Positions 15,425 through 22,592 of a stretch of DNA of 47,032 bases are shown piece by piece. The notes beneath the pieces are model-generated. The model searched no databases, was not told where the DNA came from, and saw only the letters and a program-made list of their open reading frames with translations. Within the stretch, counting starts at the first letter, position 1. Each line of letters begins with the position of its first letter. This DNA comes from CAZFAP01 sp964516325 (lineage in GTDB: Bacteria; Auribacterota; JABMQX01). The position numbers were made by a program, and so were the translations under genes. The stretch spans positions 1 to 47,032 of the forward strand of contig CAZFAP010000011.1 in NCBI GenBank assembly GCA_964516325.1, written 5' to 3'.

Positions 15425-17290
15425 ATGAACAAGAATCCCATAGCCGGCCGTTTGTTGGTCGCCGCCTTTGCGGTGGCGGCGGTTTGCCTCTTGGCGTACG
15501 GCGCCGAACAGAAGCCGTTTCAGGGCCCGACTGCCCAGACTGTGCTCAACAGCCTCCGCCCCGGACACCCAAGACTGATCATGCTGCAAAGCGACCTGGA
15601 GCAGGTCAAAAAGGTGATTAACGAAAATCCGCTTGCGCGGTCGTACAGCGAGGAGCTTCGCAGCCGCGCGGTGGAAATACTGGACGAGAAGCCCGTCGAA
15701 TACAGAATCGTCGGGCCGCGGCTCCTCGCTCAAAGCAGACGCTGCATGAACCGAATCTACTCGCTCGGACTCGCTTATCGTCTCTCCGGCGAAAAGCGTT
15801 TCGCGGAACGTGCAAAGAAGGAGCTCATGGCAGCGGCAGCGTTTCCCGACTGGAATCCATCGCATTTTCTCGACACGGCGGAGATGTGCCACGCGTTTGC
15901 CATCGGCTACGATTGGCTTTACAGCGAACTCATCCCCGACGAACGCCGCCTCATCAAGGACGCTATCGTTGAAAAGGGTCTGAAACCAGCCATGGCGGTC
16001 TATAAGAAAGGGGGCTGGTGGACGGAGACCATTTACAACTGGAATCAGGTCTGTAACGGCGGGATCGGCATCGGCGCCCTTGCCATCGCGGAAGAGGAGC
16101 CTCAGCTTGCCGCAGAGATTCTTTCGAACGCGGTCCGCTCCATCCCCCGTGCCATGAACACATTCGCCCCGGAAGGCGGTTTCGGAGAAGGTCCCGGCTA
16201 TTGGAACTACGCCTCCAGCTACGCCGTCTATTTCGTCGCCGCCCTTCAGACCGCCCTCGGAACCGACTTCGGTTTGACTGACATTCCCGGTTTCTCAGAA
16301 GCGGGCTTGTTTCGCATCTATTTCCGCGGGCCGATAGGAAAGACGTTCAACTTCGCCGACGCCGGGGAAGGAGCCGGAAATGCCCCGCAGATGTTCTGGA
16401 TGGCGAAGAGATTCGACAGGCCCGTTTACGCCTGGCACGAGCGCGAGCACGCCCGAAGCGCGTCCCCGCTTCACCTGATTTGGTTTGATCCGCGCGGCGA
16501 GAGTCCGGCGAAAGTCGGGCTTCCTCTCAACAGACACTTCAAAGGGGTTGATGTCGTTTTCTTCCGGAGCGACTGGGAGCAAAAAGACGGCGTCTTCGTC
16601 GGGTTCAAAGGCGGCGACAATCGCGTCAACCACAGCCACCTCGATCTGGGGACATTCGTACTGGATGCCCTGGGACATCGGTGGGCGCTCGACCTGGGAC
16701 CCGACGATTACAACCTCCCCGCCTATTTCGGCGCGAAACGATGGACCTACTACCGCCTGCGAACCGAAGGGCATAACACCTTTGTCATCAACGGCGAAAA
16801 CCAGAATCCCGCTGCGGCCGCTCCCATTATCGGGTTTGGCTCGTCTCCCGACCGCGCCTGGGCCGTGGTGGACTTGACCGCGGCTTATCCGAGCGTGAAG
16901 GGCAAGGCCTGGAGGGGAATTGCCCTGTTGAATCGGTCTCATGTCCTTGTCCAGGATGAAGTTGGAAGCGCAAACCAGATTGACATAGATTGGGCGATGC
17001 ACACGGAAGCCGCGGCGAATCCGAAGGGGAGCACGGCACTCCTCAGCCTCGGCGAGGCAAGGCTTTTGGCGAGAATCATCGAGCCCGCGGACGCTCGGTT
17101 CGACATCGCCTCCGCGAATCCTCCTCCGCCGCAGGAGCAACAGTCGAACGTCAAGAAACTGGTTGTTCGCCTTGCGGGAAAATCTGGAAACGTCCGGCTC
17201 GTCGTCCTTCTTTCCCCATATCGAGGGTCCGAGCCCGAGCCAGGGTACATCCCCCAGATCGAGCCGTTAGAGAAATGGACAAATCGCTGA
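15425..17290 (+). CDS. Secreted heparinase II/III-like (alginate lyase type) protein
   Basis: A 621-residue protein with a signal peptide (cleavage near LLAYGAEQ), an N-terminal alpha/alpha-toroid (GHPRLIMLQSDLEQVKK, YDWLYSELIPDERRLI, NWNQVCNGGIGIGALA, EGGFGEGPGYWNYA) and a heparinase II/III beta-sheet domain (NHSHLDLGTFVLDALGHR, WALDLGPDDYNLPAYF). The Asn/His of NHSHLD and Tyr of GPGYWNYA sit where the family has its catalytic His and Tyr. These lyases or related hydrolases cut acidic polysaccharides. The ATG at 15425 has AGGGGAG just upstream and gives the signal peptide; the frame runs further upstream without support. Neighbouring secreted beta-helix protein and later sugar isomerases suggest carbohydrate use. 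Confidence 0.88.
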   Translation: MNKNPIAGRLLVAAFAVAAVCLLAYGAEQKPFQGPTAQTVLNSLRPGHPRLIMLQSDLEQVKKVINENPLARSYSEELRSRAVEILDEKPVEYRIVGPRLLAQSRRCMNRIYSLGLAYRLSGEKRFAERAKKELMAAAAFPDWNPSHFLDTAEMCHAFAIGYDWLYSELIPDERRLIKDAIVEKGLKPAMAVYKKGGWWTETIYNWNQVCNGGIGIGALAIAEEEPQLAAEILSNAVRSIPRAMNTFAPEGGFGEGPGYWNYASSYAVYFVAALQTALGTDFGLTDIPGFSEAGLFRIYFRGPIGKTFNFADAGEGAGNAPQMFWMAKRFDRPVYAWHEREHARSASPLHLIWFDPRGESPAKVGLPLNRHFKGVDVVFFRSDWEQKDGVFVGFKGGDNRVNHSHLDLGTFVLDALGHRWALDLGPDDYNLPAYFGAKRWTYYRLRTEGHNTFVINGENQNPAAAAPIIGFGSSPDRAWAVVDLTAAYPSVKGKAWRGIALLNRSHVLVQDEVGSANQIDIDWAMHTEAAANPKGSTALLSLGEARLLARIIEPADARFDIASANPPPPQEQQSNVKKLVVRLAGKSGNVRLVVLLSPYRGSEPEPGYIPQIEPLEKWTNR

Positions 17291-17483
17291 CGCCATTATC
17301 GCCGTCAGCCTTGAATGTTAGGATGAGACAAGCCTCGGCTCGGCCGGATGATGCCCCCCTGACTTTGCCGAGCATCTTCCCTTGCGCTCAACGCAAACAG
17401 CAAACCGCCGCGGCATGGTAATCCCTCACTTTCGGGCGGCGGGGGCATCGCCCCGGAGCGCAGAAGTGGAGGTTTGGTTGTGG

Positions 17484-17532
17484 CATGGGCATCTCGCCCA
17501 TGACTTTCCACGGGCCACGCCTATGGCGAGAT
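17484..17532 (+). repeat. Family D palindrome (CATGGGC-ATCTC-GCCCATG) with a second inverted copy
   Basis: A perfect 7-bp stem, 17484-17502. ATCTCGCC at 17491-17498 is repeated inverted as GGCGAGAT at 17525-17532. It lies in the 373-base gap between the heparinase-like gene and rplM, which also has a GGGGC-ATC-GCCCC hairpin near 17438. No gene is seen in this gap. Confidence 0.75.
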
Positions 17533-17596
17533 GTCACTTTCTTTCTGACCCGGCTGCCGCCCTGACGCTTCATTGTCCTTGGTCGCAGGATTTTTG

Positions 17597-17625
17597 TTGA
17601 CAGGAACGGTCGCTTTCCCTATTCT
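17597..17625 (+). promoter_or_regulatory. Near-consensus sigma70 promoter of rplM-rpsI
   Basis: TTGACA (17597-17602), 17-bp spacer, TATTCT (17620-17625), 38 bases before the rplM start. Strength fits a ribosomal protein operon. Confidence 0.75.
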
Positions 17626-17663
17626 TTGCTACGTTTCAGGCAAGCTAAGTTAGAAAAGGAGCT

Positions 17664-18095
17664 ATGAAAACATACGCGGCAAAGGAAAGTGAAGTTGAAC
17701 GACGTTGGTATCTTGTTGACGCCAAAGGGCAAATCCTCGGAAGAATGGCCACAAGGATAGCCGACGTCCTGCGCGGGAAACACAAGCCGCAGTACACACC
17801 CCATGTTGACACCGGCGATTTTGTCATCGTGGTCAACGCGGAGAAGGTCGTCGTAACAGGCAAGAAGGCGGAACAGAAGGTTTACCAGAGGTTTTCGGGT
17901 TATCCCAGCGGTCTCAAGAGGATCAAGTACGCGGATGTGCTCAATCGGCATCCGGACCGGATTATCCGGCTGGCCGTTCAAAGGATGATCCCCAAGACAA
18001 AGTTGGGGTACAAGGTTCTCAGGAAGCTGAAAATCTACAGCGGGTCGGATCATCCCCACAAAGCCCAGCAGCCGGAAGTCCTTTCCGTGCCTTAG
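17664..18095 (+). CDS. rplM: 50S ribosomal protein L13
   Basis: A 143-residue protein of normal L13 length. It has RRWYLVDAKGQILGRMAT, LRGKHKPQYTPHVDTGDFV, VVVNAEKVVVTGKK and the C-terminal LKIYSGSDHPHKAQQP. It binds 23S rRNA early in large-subunit assembly. AAAAGGAG lies directly before the ATG. It forms the classical two-gene rplM-rpsI operon with the next gene, 47 bases away. Confidence 0.98.
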   Translation: MKTYAAKESEVERRWYLVDAKGQILGRMATRIADVLRGKHKPQYTPHVDTGDFVIVVNAEKVVVTGKKAEQKVYQRFSGYPSGLKRIKYADVLNRHPDRIIRLAVQRMIPKTKLGYKVLRKLKIYSGSDHPHKAQQPEVLSVP

Positions 18096-18115
18096 GTTCA
18101 CTTTTGTTGCAGCTC

Positions 18116-18136
18116 AGGAGGGTAATGGAGCAATAA
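18116..18136 (+). promoter_or_regulatory. Strong Shine-Dalgarno followed by a three-codon ORF before rpsI
   Basis: AGGAGGG at 18116-18122 precedes ATG GAG CAA TAA (18125-18136). The rpsI ATG at 18143 is only six bases beyond this stop and has no good ribosome binding site of its own, so reinitiation or coupling is possible. Spacing of the SD to the mini-ORF is short (3 nt). Confidence 0.35.
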
Positions 18137-18142
18137 AGAGTT

Positions 18143-18589
18143 ATGGTTGAAGAGCCGAAAGTCGAAACAGTCGAAGAGCCAAAAGTCGAAACAGCCGAAG
18201 AGCCGAAAGCCTATGTGGCTACCGGGAAGAGAAAAACATCAGTAGCCTGCGTGCGTCTCACGGAAGGGAAAGGCAGTATACTGATCAATGGGGTCAGCCC
18301 CGAGGAATACTTCGGGGCGTGCAGCCTCCCCCTTGTCGTCAAACAACCTTTGGAGGCAATCAACTGTTTGTCGAAATACGACGTTTCGGCAAGCGTCAAA
18401 GGAGGAGGAATATCCGGCCAGGCGGGCGCCATCCGGCACGGCATCGCCAAAACCCTGGTCATGGCTCAGGAAGATTGCAGGCAGCAGCTTAAGCGTTTGG
18501 GGTTCCTTACCCGAGACCCCCGTATGAAGGAGAGGAAGAAGTACGGCCAGCGCGGGGCGAGGGCAAGGTTCCAGTGGACGAAGAGATGA
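18143..18589 (+). CDS. rpsI: 30S ribosomal protein S9 with acidic repeat extension
   Basis: A 148-residue protein. The S9 core is clear from YVATGKRKTSVACVRL through GGGISGQAGAIRHGIAK, LTRDPRMKERKKYGQ and the RARFQWTKR tail, which reaches the decoding-site tRNA. The first 22 residues are an acidic extension with an eight-residue tandem repeat, EEPKVETV then EEPKVETA then EEPKA, absent from ordinary S9. The repeat is also nearly exact at DNA level (24-nt period). The start is taken at 18143; no good local ribosome binding site is visible. A terminator follows 53 bases after the stop. Confidence 0.97.
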   Translation: MVEEPKVETVEEPKVETAEEPKAYVATGKRKTSVACVRLTEGKGSILINGVSPEEYFGACSLPLVVKQPLEAINCLSKYDVSASVKGGGISGQAGAIRHGIAKTLVMAQEDCRQQLKRLGFLTRDPRMKERKKYGQRGARARFQWTKR

Positions 18590-18642
18590 GGTGCTGCTGC
18601 TTTTGAAAGTCTGACGGAAATAGCGAGTAGCAAGTAGGTTTT

Positions 18643-18679
18643 GGAGCAGAAGTAGCAGTACTTCTGCTCCTTTGCTTTT
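18643..18679 (+). terminator. Intrinsic terminator of rplM-rpsI
   Basis: GGAGCAGAAGTA (18643-18654), GCAG loop, TACTTCTGCTCC (18659-18670), followed by TTTGCTTTT. A perfect 12-bp stem with a near-continuous T run. Confidence 0.9.
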
Positions 18680-18759
18680 GGCTTCGGCTTTGGGCATTCT
18701 TTTGCGAGCAGAGTTCAGCCAGCGGGACACCCGAAACGAACAAAGGGACTCCTGTAAGA

Positions 18760-18789
18760 TTGACACTACTTTTTGGGAATTCGTAAAAT
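18760..18789 (+). promoter_or_regulatory. Strong sigma70 promoter upstream of the arginine cluster
   Basis: TTGACA (18760-18765), 18-bp spacer, TAAAAT (18784-18789). It lies about 90 bases after the rpsI terminator and about 180 bases before the chosen argC start, so the transcript should have a leader of about 170 nt. Confidence 0.75.
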
Positions 18790-18902
18790 ACGAACGGCTG
18801 CCGGGGAGACGCGATAGCGTTCGGCTGAACGGCGGACCGGAGGAAGGTTTCAGGAAAGGGAGACCATTTGGCCGGATACGGCTGGCGGTGAGGGGTGCGG
18901 TT

Positions 18903-18935
18903 CCTCCGACGGACAAAGTCCGACGACCCCGGAGG
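18903..18935 (+). promoter_or_regulatory. Two-tier leader hairpin covering a Shine-Dalgarno sequence before argC
   Basis: Outer arms CCTCCG (18903-18908) and CGGAGG (18930-18935); inner hairpin CGGAC-AAA-GTCCG (18910-18922). The 3' outer arm contains the GGAGGG that would serve the upstream TTG start at 18941. I match it to no known riboswitch. Confidence 0.4.
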
Positions 18936-18970
18936 GCAGCTTGGTTCATTCTGAGGCGAGGGCTACAATT

Positions 18971-20026
18971 GTGAAAACCAGTTCTGGCAAAAAAGACCGA
19001 AAAATAAGAATCGCTATTCTCGGAGCGACCGGCTATACGGGCGAGGAGGCGACGCGTCTCCTCCTCAGCCATCCGCATGTCGAGATCGCTGGACTTTTCT
19101 CCCTCGAGTTCGTGGGGCAGAAGGTGTGGCAGGCTTTCCCCCGCTTCAGCAAGCGGCTGGACATGGTGATTGAGAAGTACGAGTCGGAGGCGTCTCTGGA
19201 GGGCTGCGACGCAGTCATTGCCTGTCTTCCCCATAAAGCCTCCATGGGCTTCCTCGCGCCTTTGCTCGAGAAAGGAATCAAGGTCATAGACCTCAGCGCC
19301 GATTTCCGGTTCGGGTCGGCGGAGACGTATTCTTCGGTCTATGGAGTGCAGCACCAGTATCCCGACTTGCTGGAGCGGGCAGTTTATGGCATCCCGGAGT
19401 TGTACCGGAGAGAAATGAAAGACTGCTCCCTGGTGGCCGTTGCCGGCTGTTACCCGACTTCTGCGATTCTGGGCGTGGCGCCGCTCCTGAAGAAGCACTT
19501 TGCTCGCCCAAAGGGAATTGTGATTGACTCCAAATCGGGTGTCAGCGGCGCCGGGCGGACTCCTTCCACCCGTTTTCATTTCCCGGAATGTAACGAAAGC
19601 GTCGCCGCCTACGGCATAGGGAAGCATCGCCACCAGCCGGAGATCGAAGAGCAGTTCTCCCGGCTTTACGGAGCGGAGGTGAAGGTGACCTTTGCCCCGC
19701 ACCTTGTTCCGATGAACCGTGGAATTCTCTCCACGATTTATCTTGACCCGGAGGGCGACGTGAGCCTTTCTGAGATTCGGAGAGCTTATGAGGAAATGTA
19801 CGATGGCGAGCCTTTCGTTACGGTGCTGCCCGAGGGCGCCTTTCCCCGAACTTCGGACGTTGCGGGGACGAACTCGTGCCACATCGGCTTGACGAAGACT
19901 CCCGAGGGCAAGATTGTCCTTACCAGCGCCATAGACAATCTCCAAAAAGGCGCCAGCGGCCAGGCGATTCAGTGTCTGAACGTCGTGTTCGGCTTCGAGG
20001 AAACGGAGGGACTGACCCGGGTATGA
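18971..20026 (+). CDS. argC: N-acetyl-gamma-glutamyl-phosphate reductase
   Basis: A 351-residue NADPH-dependent reductase. It has the Rossmann motif AILGATGYTGEE, VAVAGCYPTSAIL (catalytic Cys), SKSGVSGAGR and the HRHQPEIE segment with the catalytic His. It makes N-acetylglutamate semialdehyde in arginine synthesis. The GTG at 18971 is chosen because GAGGG stands 8 nt upstream and gives a normal N-terminus; a TTG at 18941, with GGAGGG, would add ten residues. It is the first gene of the biosynthetic run, and its stop overlaps argJ (ATGA). Confidence 0.96.
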   Translation: MKTSSGKKDRKIRIAILGATGYTGEEATRLLLSHPHVEIAGLFSLEFVGQKVWQAFPRFSKRLDMVIEKYESEASLEGCDAVIACLPHKASMGFLAPLLEKGIKVIDLSADFRFGSAETYSSVYGVQHQYPDLLERAVYGIPELYRREMKDCSLVAVAGCYPTSAILGVAPLLKKHFARPKGIVIDSKSGVSGAGRTPSTRFHFPECNESVAAYGIGKHRHQPEIEEQFSRLYGAEVKVTFAPHLVPMNRGILSTIYLDPEGDVSLSEIRRAYEEMYDGEPFVTVLPEGAFPRTSDVAGTNSCHIGLTKTPEGKIVLTSAIDNLQKGASGQAIQCLNVVFGFEETEGLTRV

Positions 20027-21210
20027 AACGAATCGAAGGCAGAATTACAGCTCCTCTGGGTTTCACCGCGGCGGGCGTCGCCTGCGGGATCAAGGACGGC
20101 GCAAGGGACCTTGCCATAATCGCGTCCGAAGTGCCGTGCCAGGCAGCCGGTGTATTCACGACAAATAAAGTGAAAGCGGCGCCCGTCCAGATAACTCGAC
20201 GGCGCATTCGCAGAAACGTAATCGCGTCGGCTGTGGTGGTGAACAGCGGCAACGCGAATTGCTGCACGGGCGAAAGAGGGCTTCGGGACGCCCGGCGGAT
20301 GACGGAATTATCCGCAGAGATGCTGGGGATTTCGGCGAAAGATGTCCTTGTCGCCTCGACGGGGCCGATTGGGAAGTTTTTGCCCATGGAAAAGGTCGAG
20401 GAGGGCATCCGCCAGGCCGCCAAAATGCTGCGAAAGGACGGCGCACCGGATGCAGCTGAAGCTATCCTTACAACCGATACCGTGACGAAGCAGGTAGCCG
20501 TCAGCGAGATCATCGCTGGAACCCAAATACGAATTGGAGCGATGGCGAAAGGCGCGGGCATGATCGAACCGAAAATGGCGACAATGCTGGCTTTCATCGC
20601 CACGGACGCCGTCATTGACAGGCAGGCTCTTTCGGAATGCCTGAAGGACGCGGTTGATAAATCGTTCAATCGGATAACCGTTGACGGCGATAGAAGCACG
20701 AACGACATGGTCATTGCCCTGGCGAACGGTCTCGCTGAGAACAAAATGATTCGTCGAGGCGCTGAACGAAAGCGTTTCCAGGACGCCCTGGATTTCGTTT
20801 GCATTGAACTTGCGAAGATGATTGTGAGAGATGGCGAAGGAGCGACCCGGTTCATCGCGGTTACGGTCAAGGGCGCTCGTTCGTTCCGTCAGGCGGACAG
20901 AGCTGCGAGAGCCATAGCCAATTCCAACCTGGTGAAGACTGCCCTTCACGGGGGAAGCCCGAACTGGGGTCGGGTCATGGCGGCGTTGGGCTACTCGGGG
21001 GCGAGCGTCAAGCCGAATGTCGTGGACATCTTTCTCTCGGGCATCAAGGTTGCCGGGGGCGGCGAACCGGCGGAACACGACGCCGCCAAACTGGCGGAAT
21101 CGCTGCGAGGGAAGGAGAGCGAAGTCGTCGTGGACTTGAACCTGGGGAAGTCCGAGCAGACCGTCTGGACGTGCGACTTCTCCGAGGAGTACGTCCGAAT
21201 CAACGTGTAG
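20023..21210 (+). CDS. argJ: Glutamate N-acetyltransferase / amino-acid acetyltransferase (ArgJ)
   Basis: A 395-residue Ntn-type acetyltransferase. It has VVNSGNANCCTG, ASTGPIGKFLP, the autoproteolysis site KMATMLAF with nucleophile Thr187, and TVDGDRSTND. It moves the acetyl group from N-acetylornithine to glutamate, so the cycle needs no ArgE; whether it also acetylates glutamate from acetyl-CoA cannot be told. No argA is visible in the window, which agrees with a bifunctional form. The ATG overlaps the argC stop by four bases, and argB begins seven bases after its stop. Confidence 0.97.
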   Translation: MKRIEGRITAPLGFTAAGVACGIKDGARDLAIIASEVPCQAAGVFTTNKVKAAPVQITRRRIRRNVIASAVVVNSGNANCCTGERGLRDARRMTELSAEMLGISAKDVLVASTGPIGKFLPMEKVEEGIRQAAKMLRKDGAPDAAEAILTTDTVTKQVAVSEIIAGTQIRIGAMAKGAGMIEPKMATMLAFIATDAVIDRQALSECLKDAVDKSFNRITVDGDRSTNDMVIALANGLAENKMIRRGAERKRFQDALDFVCIELAKMIVRDGEGATRFIAVTVKGARSFRQADRAARAIANSNLVKTALHGGSPNWGRVMAALGYSGASVKPNVVDIFLSGIKVAGGGEPAEHDAAKLAESLRGKESEVVVDLNLGKSEQTVWTCDFSEEYVRINV

Positions 21211-21217
21211 GCGCCAC

Positions 21218-22108
21218 ATGGAAGAGTCTATTCGAAAAGCTGCCGTGCTTATTGAGGCGCTGCCCTACATTCAATCGTTCAAGGGCAAAGTGGTCCTCGT
21301 TAAGCTCGGCGGGAGTATGTTGTCCGAGGAGGAGCGGCTCAGCACCACCCTGAAAGACGTCGTGTTCATGCACAGCGTCGGGATTAAGCCGGTAATCGTA
21401 CACGGCGGAGGCGGGCGCATCAGCCGGAACATGAAAAAGGCTGGGCTCGAGCCGCAGTTTGTCGCGGGCTACCGCGTTACCGATGAGAAAGCGATTCGAA
21501 TTGTGGAGCGGACTCTCAACAAAGAGATCAACAAGGAGATTGTTCGGAGAATCGAGGAATTTGGCGCGGAGGCAAAGGGATGTTCCGGGAAAGATGAAGG
21601 AATGTTGAAGGTCGAGAAGTTTCGTCCTATGGTAAGCGAAAGCCCGGACAAGCCCGCGGAACCCGTGGACATCGGATTCGTGGGAAGAGTGGTCGCGGTC
21701 AATGTGGAGCCCATCAACGAGATTTTGCGGGACGGATGCCTGCCGGTCATTGCCACGCTTGGGGTTGGGAAGAACAACCGCGTCTATAACGTCAACGCGG
21801 ACGAAGCAGCCGCAAAGATTGCGGAGGCTCTGCGGGCGGAGAAGCTCGTCTTTGTGACGAACGTCCGCGGTCTTTTGAGAGACCCGAACGACGAGGACTC
21901 TCTCATCTCTTCTCTGGACGCGGAAATTGTCGAGAAGCTTCTGGTTGAGAAGGTCATTAGCGGCGGGATGATCCCGAAGGTAAAGGCGGCTCTCGAAGCG
22001 GTCAAAAACGGCGTTCGCAAGACCCATATCATTGACGGACGACTGCCTCATTCCCTGCTTCTCGAGATATTTACTGATAAGGGAATCGGCACTCAGATAG
22101 TCCACTGA
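21218..22108 (+). CDS. argB: Acetylglutamate kinase
   Basis: A 296-residue amino-acid kinase. It has VVLVKLGGSML (phosphate loop), VIVHGGGGRIS, the substrate-binding YRVTDEKAIRIVE, VYNVNADEAAAKIAEAL, FVTNVRGLL and the C-terminal GGMIPKVKAA. It phosphorylates N-acetylglutamate. The family more often shows KYGG(N/S)AM, so KLGGSML is a mild variation. The length and N-terminal helix resemble hexameric, arginine-inhibited forms, but inhibition is an inference. It is tightly linked to argJ. Confidence 0.96.
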   Translation: MEESIRKAAVLIEALPYIQSFKGKVVLVKLGGSMLSEEERLSTTLKDVVFMHSVGIKPVIVHGGGGRISRNMKKAGLEPQFVAGYRVTDEKAIRIVERTLNKEINKEIVRRIEEFGAEAKGCSGKDEGMLKVEKFRPMVSESPDKPAEPVDIGFVGRVVAVNVEPINEILRDGCLPVIATLGVGKNNRVYNVNADEAAAKIAEALRAEKLVFVTNVRGLLRDPNDEDSLISSLDAEIVEKLLVEKVISGGMIPKVKAALEAVKNGVRKTHIIDGRLPHSLLLEIFTDKGIGTQIVH

Positions 22109-22142
22109 ACCGGGTTTTGCGACAGGGGGATAACCGAAGCCC

Positions 22143-22562
22143 ATGAGCATTTTCAAAGCTGATCTGCCCGAAGAAGAACTGGATGAACTCGAGCGGAAAA
22201 TCGAAACACGCATCGAGACCAGAAGAATCAAGGAAGGCGATGTCCAGGCCGCGGAAAAGCAAGCCATCGGCAATTTGCTCGACTACGGTCGCCCCGCGGT
22301 TGATGACATCTCCTACGACCTCTACAACGCGAGGAGGTTCGTGAAGATTTTCCCTGAGCCGGACGTGGTTGCGGGGGAAAAAGTGCCCGGTCTGCCCGTC
22401 AGGTTTTACCATAAGGTAGTGAGGCGGCTTCTTCGACAACAGATTGTCTTCAACCAGTCCGTCCTCGGCGTCTTAGAGGAAAACGAGCGGCGTCTGTCGG
22501 ACCTGGAGAAAAAGTTGAAGGAGCCTAACAGTCGGTCGCAAAAGGGCGAGCGACCATCGTGA
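22143..22562 (+). CDS. Uncharacterised coiled-coil protein within the arginine cluster
   Basis: A 139-residue protein that I do not recognise. It begins MSIFKADLPEEELDELERK and is rich in charged helices. The second half (RFYHKVVRRLLRQQIVFNQSV) is an amphipathic basic stretch followed by a heptad-like LGVLEENERRLSDLEKKL coiled coil. There is no signal peptide or membrane span. Similar helical modules precede glycosyltransferases and methyltransferases in some envelope clusters, and here it lies 30 bases before a GT4 glycosyltransferase, so a scaffold or partner role is plausible but unproven. It interrupts the arg genes. Confidence 0.8.
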   Translation: MSIFKADLPEEELDELERKIETRIETRRIKEGDVQAAEKQAIGNLLDYGRPAVDDISYDLYNARRFVKIFPEPDVVAGEKVPGLPVRFYHKVVRRLLRQQIVFNQSVLGVLEENERRLSDLEKKLKEPNSRSQKGERPS

Positions 22563-22592
22563 CCCGAGCCTTTTCGGCGGGAGAATAGGAAA

